Shown: positions 23,878 through 29,156 of the stretch, one piece after another
How positions within the stretch are numbered: position 1 is the stretch's first letter
Layout: each line of letters starts with the position of its first letter
Assembly (NCBI GenBank): GCA_002352045.1
Contig: DEHT01000043.1
Location: forward strand, 1-29,156
Length of the DNA: 29,156 nt
Reading direction: 5' to 3'
DNA from: Chitinophagaceae bacterium UBA2793
GTDB lineage: Bacteria > Bacteroidota > Bacteroidia > Chitinophagales > Chitinophagaceae
The notes under the pieces: model-generated
What the model was told of the DNA's origin: nothing
The model's input: only the letters and a program-made list of their open reading frames with translations
Databases searched by the model: none
Program-made: the position numbers and the translations under genes

Positions 23878-23885
23878 TAGGTTTG
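23878..23885 (+). promoter_or_regulatory. Bacteroidota -7 promoter element (TAGGTTTG)
   Basis: Exact TAnnTTTG match 16 bases before the TTG start of the histidine kinase gene. No clear TTTG -33 element at standard spacing. Confidence 0.5.
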
Positions 23886-23901
23886 ATATAAAGCCCATTA
23901 T

Positions 23902-25779
23902 TTGAAAAGGTTATTTTTCCCCTTAATTTGTATTCTTTTCTATTTACCCTGCATTGCTCAAAAGCCGGGCAGTACTTTTATTATTAATACAGATACGGTT
24001 CAAAATATTGCCGATATTAAAGAAAGCACCGGGCTTTTTATTGATAGTGGAAACATTGCCGACAAATCCAAAATTTTACAACAACACTTTGTACCTGTAG
24101 CATCACTGGCAAGTAATAAAATACCCAACCATCTTGTTAATAAAAAGTTTTACCTGCTTTTTACACTTGTAAACCCATCGGATAGCATAAGAAATTACTA
24201 TTTGTTTCCTGGCAAACTTTTGGAACAAATAGAATTGTACAGTGTTGAAGAGCAGCAACTACGCCATATACACAACAATGGCACAAAAACTGGGTTTCTT
24301 CCCATAAATGTTCCATCAAACAAAACCATTACTTTTTTATTAGAATGCAAATTTTTTAAGGTACGGGGAAATAGTATAGAGCCCAGTATTTTCCATCCCA
24401 AACACATGCCTTTTTTACAAATCAGGATGTTTAATAACCTTACCCCTAAAAAAACTATTGGCATACTTTTAAGCGGCATGTTAATGATGATGATAATTGT
24501 TACTTTCTTAAACTTTTTGATTACCAAAAAAATTGAATTTCTCTACAACTCAGCTTATTCCATTTGCATGTTCTTACTCATCTTTTTTACCAGCTACCTT
24601 TCGCACAGGCCGGGTTGGTTTAAAGGTTTTTTTATTAGTTATTTTGATTTGATGCTGTTGTTGACTGCTATCATTTTTTATATTCAGTTTACCAGATATT
24701 TTTTGGAGTCGAATAAAACTTCCCCAAAAATTGATAGATTTTTTAAAATTGAAATAGGGATTTTAACACTTTTATTAGTGGCCTTTAGCTGTTTATATTT
24801 TTTTTCTGCCAATATGAGCCTTTTGATTTTGTTTGAACTAATAATTAAAATAATTGTTTTATCGGCAGGATTTTTTTACATCTTACTCGCCTTTTATCAA
24901 AAAAACAAACTCACTAAATACCTTGCCATTGGCGTAGGGGTTCAAATTATTTTCTACTTAATATCGTTTCTATTTGGCATTTGGTCAAGCAAGGCCGATA
25001 GCATTTTCAATTCATCCTTTTTTTATTTCCAGATAGGTGTTATCAGTTCGGTATTATTCTTTCTTATAGGATTGTTTTATAAAAACAGGCAGGAACTCAT
25101 TTTGAATATACAGCAACAGGAAGCATTGAAAACTGAGGCAGAAAAAAACAAGTATGAATACAAGTTGTCGCTTTACAAAGCGCAGCAAGATGAGCGTAAT
25201 AGAATTAGTGCAGATATGCACGACGAATTGGGTGCCGGTATGACCTCCATCAGGCTTTTTAGCGAACTGGCAAAAGCCAAAATGGGTAAAAGCATTACCC
25301 CCGAAATTGAAAAAATATCTTCCTCTTCAAGCGACCTCATTAATAAGATGAATGCTATTATTTGGAGTATGAAGAATGAGAACGACAGTCTGTCGAATAT
25401 GATTGGCTATATTAGAAGTTATTGCCGTGAATATTTGGAAAATACCGGTATTCAACTGGAAATACATATCCCTACCAATATACCCGAAATAGAAGTACCA
25501 GGCATTATAAGAAGAAATGTTTTCTTAACCATTAAAGAAGCTTTACAAAATGTGGTTAAACATTCGGGTGCTACCAAAGTGAGCATTCAATTACAATATG
25601 AACAAAACGCACTACGATTGCTTATACACGACAATGGAAAAGGAATAAATTTTGATCAGCTTCGGCCCTACAGTAATGGGCTTAGCAATATGGAGAAAAG
25701 AATGATGTCTATTGGTGTTGACTTTAATATTGAAAGTAAAGATGGAACCCTTATTACCCTTTATAGAAAATTAGACTAA
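23902..25779 (+). CDS. 7TM sensor histidine kinase (7TMR-DISM type, HisKA_3)
   Basis: 625 residues, starting with a TTG (a TGA lies six codons upstream) that gives the signal peptide MKRLFFPLICILFYLPCIAQ. An extracytoplasmic beta-rich domain (about 20-185, 7TMR-DISMED2-like, with LYSVEEQQLRHI and ITFLLECKFF) precedes seven membrane helices (about 190-395). A short coiled coil then leads to the kinase: HisKA_3 box RNRISADMHDELGAGMTSIRLF with phospho-acceptor His440, and the HATPase domain with TIKEALQNVVKHSG (Asn550), IHDNGKGINF and GLSNMEKRM. Such kinases pair with NarL/LuxR-type regulators, but no response regulator is in the window. The stop overlaps the convergent DUF423 stop. Confidence 0.9.
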   Translation: MKRLFFPLICILFYLPCIAQKPGSTFIINTDTVQNIADIKESTGLFIDSGNIADKSKILQQHFVPVASLASNKIPNHLVNKKFYLLFTLVNPSDSIRNYYLFPGKLLEQIELYSVEEQQLRHIHNNGTKTGFLPINVPSNKTITFLLECKFFKVRGNSIEPSIFHPKHMPFLQIRMFNNLTPKKTIGILLSGMLMMMIIVTFLNFLITKKIEFLYNSAYSICMFLLIFFTSYLSHRPGWFKGFFISYFDLMLLLTAIIFYIQFTRYFLESNKTSPKIDRFFKIEIGILTLLLVAFSCLYFFSANMSLLILFELIIKIIVLSAGFFYILLAFYQKNKLTKYLAIGVGVQIIFYLISFLFGIWSSKADSIFNSSFFYFQIGVISSVLFFLIGLFYKNRQELILNIQQQEALKTEAEKNKYEYKLSLYKAQQDERNRISADMHDELGAGMTSIRLFSELAKAKMGKSITPEIEKISSSSSDLINKMNAIIWSMKNENDSLSNMIGYIRSYCREYLENTGIQLEIHIPTNIPEIEVPGIIRRNVFLTIKEALQNVVKHSGATKVSIQLQYEQNALRLLIHDNGKGINFDQLRPYSNGLSNMEKRMMSIGVDFNIESKDGTLITLYRKLD

Positions 25780-26162
25780 CTACGCTTTTTGTTTATAGCT
25801 AAAAAAAGTGCTGCCCAACCTACAATAAAAAATAACCCGCCAAGCGGCGTAATGGGGCCAAGCCATTTAAACCCCGGCTGCACCATACCCTGCACCAATG
25901 CCAGAGCATACAAAGAGCCACTAAACAAAATAATGCCGGTAATAAACAACCACCCGGCTGTTTTTACTGCAGGAAATTCCTTATATAAAAGAGCTACTGC
26001 TATTAATGCAAATACATGATAAAACTGGTATCGAACCCCGGTTTCAAAAGTGGCCACCGCTTGTGCACTTACAACATTTTTTAACCCATGTGCGCCAAAT
26101 GCTCCTAATGCTACTGCAATTAAACCTAATACCGCAGCGATTTTTAAAAATCCTTTATGCAT
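25776..26162 (-). CDS. DUF423 family membrane protein
   Basis: A 128-residue protein with four predicted membrane helices. Family marks: the N-terminal AAVLGLIAVALGAFGAHGL, then TFETGVRYQFYHVFALIAVALL, LFSGSLYALAL, and the C-terminal GPITPLGGLFFIVGWAALF. DUF423 (YwdK-like) proteins are widespread and without known function. The start codon overlaps the 3' end of aroK by eight bases (ATGCATAA), so translation is probably coupled. The 3' end overlaps the histidine-kinase stop by four bases. Confidence 0.93.
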   Translation of the reverse strand: MHKGFLKIAAVLGLIAVALGAFGAHGLKNVVSAQAVATFETGVRYQFYHVFALIAVALLYKEFPAVKTAGWLFITGIILFSGSLYALALVQGMVQPGFKWLGPITPLGGLFFIVGWAALFLAINKKRS

Positions 26163-26685
26163 GATGTTGAATAATTTTATTTAGACTGTCAATGGTAATT
26201 TCCTGGGCCGGTAATATTATTTTTGCCTGCATGTAAAACTGTTTTCTTTGTAGCAACTTGGTTTCAATAAAAAAAAGCAGTTCGGCTTCATTCATATTTT
26301 TTGTTAAGGGCCTCACATGAGGTTCTCTTAAAATATTGTTTAACAAAAACCTTGGGGATGCGTCTATAAATACGGTTAACCCATTTTTGTTCATCCAACT
26401 CATATTATCATTAAAACAGGGAGTGCCGCCGCCACAGGAAACAATGGAAGCTTCTTTTTTCAACATTCTTAAAGCCGCAGTTTCCTGTTGCCTGAAATAA
26501 TCTTCGCCCTTTTTTTCAAAAATATCAGCAATACTCATTTGCTCATTTTGTTCAATTAATTTATCGAGGTCGGTAAAAGGAAGTTTTAAATTATTGGCCC
26601 ATTGATTGCCCCAATGCGTTTTTCCCGAGCCCATAAAACCCAGTAAAAATATTGGTAGTTGATTATGCTGAACTTTTTTTTGCAT
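26155..26685 (-). CDS. aroK: shikimate kinase
   Basis: 176 residues from the ATG at 26683-26685 (MQKKVQHNQLPIFLLGFMGSGKT); a TTG four codons upstream is possible but less likely. It phosphorylates shikimate with ATP in the chorismate pathway to aromatic amino acids. P-loop GFMGSGKT at 16-23, the shikimate-binding TDLDKLIE (the Asp of the DxD motif), FRQQETAAL (the conserved FR..E), VSCGGGTP (the GGG shikimate loop) and the lid REPHVRPL with its Arg. Length is normal. It lies between the CarboxypepD_reg gene (53-base gap) and DUF423 (8-base overlap) in one apparent unit. Confidence 0.95.
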   Translation of the reverse strand: MQKKVQHNQLPIFLLGFMGSGKTHWGNQWANNLKLPFTDLDKLIEQNEQMSIADIFEKKGEDYFRQQETAALRMLKKEASIVSCGGGTPCFNDNMSWMNKNGLTVFIDASPRFLLNNILREPHVRPLTKNMNEAELLFFIETKLLQRKQFYMQAKIILPAQEITIDSLNKIIQHHA

Positions 26686-26738
26686 GTACTCTTGCAAAAT
26701 AAAGAAATAAGTTATTTATAAAAAGATGAAATTATTAG

Positions 26739-27389
26739 TTAATTCTTTTTTCTAAAATCGCCTCGCTTCCATGCTTTTATAAACTCGTTCCATGCAAATG
26801 GATTAAAAATATTTTGAGGAGCTACCTGGCCTGAGTAAGTTAATTTTTTGCTGTACTGCTGCATGTATTGTTTGCTTGCCTCACGGCCATCTACCGGAAG
26901 ATTTGTCATAAGTGCCCGTCGGGTGGCATAACTATTATTTTGCCTTGCAACAGCAATATCATCGTCGGCTACTTTTGTGTTTACAAAATCTCTTTCAAAT
27001 TGTTCTTTGGTGGGCCTTGGCCTTATAACGGTGGCAGGCAAATAAACGGTATCCTGCACCATTAGTTGAATCATGCTATGCTGGTTACCTTCTAAGTTTG
27101 AAGGAATGTTTACTAACACCGGCTTATAACCTATACTGGTAAACTCTACTTTATCGCCTTTTAAAACTACAATACTAAACACTCCTTTATCGTTGGTAAT
27201 GGTACCCCGGTTTTGACCCTTTATTACCACACTTACTGCGGGTAAGCCTTGCAGGCTATCGGCCGTCATTACTACACCATATAATTGTACCACCGAATCT
27301 TTAAAAGATTCAAACTGAGCCCTTGCTGCAAATGGAACTATAAAAAGAAATATAATGCTATAGAGTAAAGTTTTTTTCATGCTAGTCAT
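26739..27389 (-). CDS. exported protein with CarboxypepD_reg-like domain
   Basis: 216 residues with an N-terminal signal peptide (MKKTLLYSIIFLFIVPFAARAQ; the ATG at 27378-27380 is an alternative start three codons in). A carboxypeptidase-regulatory-like beta-sandwich follows: QLYGVVMTADSLQGLPAVSVVIKG, then GTITNDKGVFSIVVLKGDKVEFTSIGYKPVLVNI, the same domain that begins SusC/TonB receptors, here without a receptor. The C-terminal half (about 125-216) is charged, with RPRPTKEQFERDFVN and FNPFAWNEFIKAWKRGDF; I do not recognise it. Probably periplasmic or surface-attached; function unknown. Confidence 0.87.
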   Translation of the reverse strand: MTSMKKTLLYSIIFLFIVPFAARAQFESFKDSVVQLYGVVMTADSLQGLPAVSVVIKGQNRGTITNDKGVFSIVVLKGDKVEFTSIGYKPVLVNIPSNLEGNQHSMIQLMVQDTVYLPATVIRPRPTKEQFERDFVNTKVADDDIAVARQNNSYATRRALMTNLPVDGREASKQYMQQYSKKLTYSGQVAPQNIFNPFAWNEFIKAWKRGDFRKKN

Positions 27390-27505
27390 TATGCAAAATG
27401 CTGTTTTTGATTTTTGCTGTTGTTTATTGCCTACACATTTTGTTGCCCTTAATTTTTTTTGGACCGGCCTTTATAAGTTTAATAAAGGTAGAAGGTACAA
27501 GTGAG

Positions 27506-27521
27506 TCCCGAAAAATCGGGA
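27506..27521 (+). other. small stem-loop in a divergent intergenic gap
   Basis: TCCCGA (27506-27511), loop AAAA, TCGGGA (27516-27521), then TTTTATAAC. It looks like a weak terminator on the plus strand but no plus-strand gene precedes it. The 271-base gap between 27389 and 27661 otherwise holds only the mrp promoter box; an open frame across it on the minus strand shows no family features. Confidence 0.4.
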
Positions 27522-27616
27522 TTTTATAACACAACGATGTTGAGCAATGTTGAAATGCCGGTTTCAAAAATAACCAACATTCCGCAAATGATAAACAAAG
27601 TAAACTTATCAATGTT

Positions 27617-27624
27617 TAAATTTG
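27617..27624 (+). promoter_or_regulatory. Bacteroidota -7 promoter element (TAAATTTG) for mrp
   Basis: Exact TAnnTTTG followed by C, 36 bases before the ATG of the Mrp gene. No TTTG at the -33 spacing. Confidence 0.5.
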
Positions 27625-27660
27625 CGGCGAGAATTGCTTATTTAACAAATAATTGAACGG

Positions 27661-28758
27661 ATGACTAAAGAAGAAATACTAAAAGCCCTTAGCAATGTGG
27701 AAGAACCCGACCTGGGCAAAGATTTGGTAACACTCAATATGATTCAAGATATTGTAATAAATGATAATAATGTTTCGTTTACCATAGTGCTTACCACGCC
27801 TGCCTGCCCCATGAAAGAGATGATGAAGATGGCGAGTGAGAATGCTATTAAACTATTGGTGAACAAAGATGCCAATATAACGGTAAACTTTACCAGCAAA
27901 ACCAGCAGTACCCGATTAGAAGGCAGCCAAACATTGGCGGGAGTAAAAAATATTATTGCGGTAGTGAGTGGCAAAGGTGGTGTGGGCAAAAGTACGGTGA
28001 GTGCAAACCTTGCATTGGCTTTGGCCGAAGGTGGTGCAAAAGTGGGTTTGATGGATGCTGATATTTATGGCCCCAGCCAACATATTATGTTTGGCATTAG
28101 AGGCGAGCGCCCAATGATGACCGATGATGGTACCGGAAAAGGAAAAATAGTTCCCATAGAAAAATATGGTATTAAAGTAATGAGCATTGGTTTACTCATT
28201 GACGAAAAGCAAGCCGTGGTTTGGCGTGGCCCAATGGTAAGTAGTGCAATAAAACAATTTGTAAGTGATGTGGACTGGGGCGAACTGGATTACTTAGTGA
28301 TTGACATGCCGCCCGGCACCGGCGATATTCATTTAACCATTGTTCAAAATGTGCCGGTAACCGGTGTAATTGTAGTTACCACTCCGCAATTGGTTGCCCT
28401 GGCCGATGCTAAAAAAGGAGTAGCCATGTTTGGCCAGGCACAATTGAAAGTGCCGGTGATAGGTTTGGTAGAAAACATGAGCTATTTTACACCGGCAGAA
28501 TTGCCCGAAAATAAATATTACATTTTTGGAAAAGATGGTGGCAAAAATTTAGCCGATGAATTTGATATAACCTTACTAGGACAAATTCCCATTGTACAAA
28601 GTATAAGAGAGGGTGGCGACCTTGGTGTACCGGTGATGATTAGCGATGATGTCATTAGCCGAGCCGCTTTTGAAGAATTTGCCGGCAATGCAGTAAGGAG
28701 TATTGCTATGAGGAATGCAAATTTACCGGCAACTAAAATTCAGGAAGTGTTGGAATAA
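27661..28758 (+). CDS. mrp: Mrp/ApbC family P-loop ATPase, Fe-S carrier/assembly
   Basis: 365 residues. N-terminal MIP18/DUF59-like domain (about 1-85: KALSNVEEPDLGKDLVTLNMI and TTPACPMKEMM with the family cysteine), then a ParA/MinD-type ATPase with the deviant Walker A GKGGVGKST at 104-112, switch region DADIYGPS, DMPPGTGDIHLT and TTPQLVALADAKKG. Mrp/ApbC proteins carry or transfer iron-sulfur clusters. Notably the CxxC that bridges a cluster between subunits in enterobacterial Mrp is absent: the aligned stretch reads ENMSYFTPAELPENKYYIFG, and the whole protein has only one cysteine. I believe this form is usual in Bacteroidota. It has its own terminator. Confidence 0.94.
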   Translation: MTKEEILKALSNVEEPDLGKDLVTLNMIQDIVINDNNVSFTIVLTTPACPMKEMMKMASENAIKLLVNKDANITVNFTSKTSSTRLEGSQTLAGVKNIIAVVSGKGGVGKSTVSANLALALAEGGAKVGLMDADIYGPSQHIMFGIRGERPMMTDDGTGKGKIVPIEKYGIKVMSIGLLIDEKQAVVWRGPMVSSAIKQFVSDVDWGELDYLVIDMPPGTGDIHLTIVQNVPVTGVIVVTTPQLVALADAKKGVAMFGQAQLKVPVIGLVENMSYFTPAELPENKYYIFGKDGGKNLADEFDITLLGQIPIVQSIREGGDLGVPVMISDDVISRAAFEEFAGNAVRSIAMRNANLPATKIQEVLE

Positions 28759-28828
28759 TTAATAATGTATAATGGAGAATGTATAATTAGCCAATCGGTA
28801 AAATTTTATTATTGACAAATCTTTAATT

Positions 28829-28864
28829 AGCGCTAAGGAATTAAACTCTTTGGCGCTTTTTTTT
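28829..28864 (+). terminator. intrinsic terminator of mrp
   Basis: AGCGCTAAGGA (28829-28839), loop of seven, TCTTTGGCGCT (28847-28857), then T8 (28857-28864). The 11-bp stem has two G-U pairs. It lies 70 bases after the mrp stop. Confidence 0.88.
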
Positions 28865-28920
28865 AATGGTTATATATACAACATCTTGTTTTGTGGCAAA
28901 AAAACAATTTACTTTAGATT

Positions 28921-29156
28921 ATGAAAATTATCCGATTTTGGGTTGCTTGTTTTTTGATAAGTGCCTGTAGCTCACAAAATAAAATTCCAAAAAATTCAAC
29001 TATGCCTAAAAATATCTTTGATGTGCAGGGGCACCGTGGTTGTCGTGGTCTGATGCCCGAAAATACCATAGCCGCCATGAAGCATGGCCTGGGTTTTGGC
29101 ATTACAACTTTGGAATTGGATGTGGTAATTACAAAAGATAAAAAAGTGGTTTTATC
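28921..29156 (+). CDS. glycerophosphodiester phosphodiesterase lipoprotein, partial
   Basis: Cut by the right edge after 78 codons. The N-terminus MKIIRFWVACFLISACSSQN is a lipoprotein signal with lipobox ISAC (Cys16). The mature part begins the GDPD TIM barrel: FDVQGHRGCRGLMPENTIAAM holds the catalytic His-Arg (HRG) and the PENT metal/substrate loop, and TLELDVVITKD contributes the metal-binding Glu-x-Asp. Such enzymes split glycerophosphodiesters to glycerol-3-phosphate and an alcohol outside the inner membrane. The upstream box TACTTTAG at 28910-28917 with TTTG at 28890-28893 is a weak promoter candidate. The remainder of the domain lies outside the window. Confidence 0.92.
   Translation, partial: MKIIRFWVACFLISACSSQNKIPKNSTMPKNIFDVQGHRGCRGLMPENTIAAMKHGLGFGITTLELDVVITKDKKVVL

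Noticed and set aside
27424..27612. 62-codon minus-strand frame in the gap before mrp
   Set aside because: No recognisable domain or plausible start context; it spans the TCCCGA hairpin and a promoter box, so it is more likely non-coding.

Overview
The window reads as an ordinary stretch of chromosome from a Bacteroidota bacterium, most likely of the Chitinophagaceae or a close Sphingobacteriia-like group. It is AT-rich. Several genes are preceded by the Bacteroidota housekeeping -7 promoter element TAnnTTTG, one with a correctly spaced TTTG -33 element. Several families are typical of or common in that phylum: DUF4954, DUF2279, a 7TMR-DISM-type histidine kinase, a CarboxypepD_reg-like exported protein, a short single-domain asparaginase, and a Mrp ATPase without the CxxC motif. 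The tmRNA tag (GNNNYAMAA) also fits. I see no insertion sequence, prophage, CRISPR array or tRNA gene. No stretch over 300 bases lacks an annotated feature; the longest gap between genes that has no RNA gene is 18222-18518.

Layout. 1-1143 (minus): an M90/MtfA-like zinc peptidase, cut by the window start, behind a small SET-domain methyltransferase. 1196-2587 (plus): magnesium transporter MgtE, then an unusual 15-bp perfect inverted repeat and a minus-strand secreted histidine phosphatase. 3361-9243 (plus): glmS, a DUF4954 beta-helix protein, and a membrane-anchored MutS-family ATPase. 9247-11682 (minus): phosphohexomutase followed by pcm, separated by a terminator that runs into the pcm start codon. 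11774-13434 (plus): a DUF2279 protein and a RimL-like acetyltransferase, then the tmRNA gene ssrA (13501-13870) with a strong terminator. 14069-17509 (minus): PEP carboxylase and an unknown lipoprotein. 17727-18221 (plus): short asparaginase. 18519-19196 (minus): exported MORN/YwqK-like protein. 19376-19759 (plus): SRPBCC protein. 19824-23796 (minus): ftsK, pth and a FAH-family hydrolase. 23902-25779 (plus): orphan histidine kinase. 25776-27389 (minus): CarboxypepD_reg protein, shikimate kinase and DUF423. 27661-29156 (plus): Mrp/ApbC and the start of a glycerophosphodiester phosphodiesterase lipoprotein.

Most genes are core housekeeping functions: amino-sugar synthesis (glmS, phosphohexomutase), anaplerosis (ppc), aromatic amino-acid synthesis (aroK), translation quality control (ssrA, pth), protein repair (pcm), chromosome segregation (ftsK) and Fe-S carrier/assembly (mrp). 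I do not see an obvious new multi-gene defence or mobile system. The points most worth a second look are small-scale: the terminator abutting pcm, promoters placed so close to start codons that leaderless transcripts are likely, the tmRNA tag ending AMAA, the isolated inverted repeat, the membrane-bound MutS homologue, the SET-M90 pair and the glmS-DUF4954 pair.
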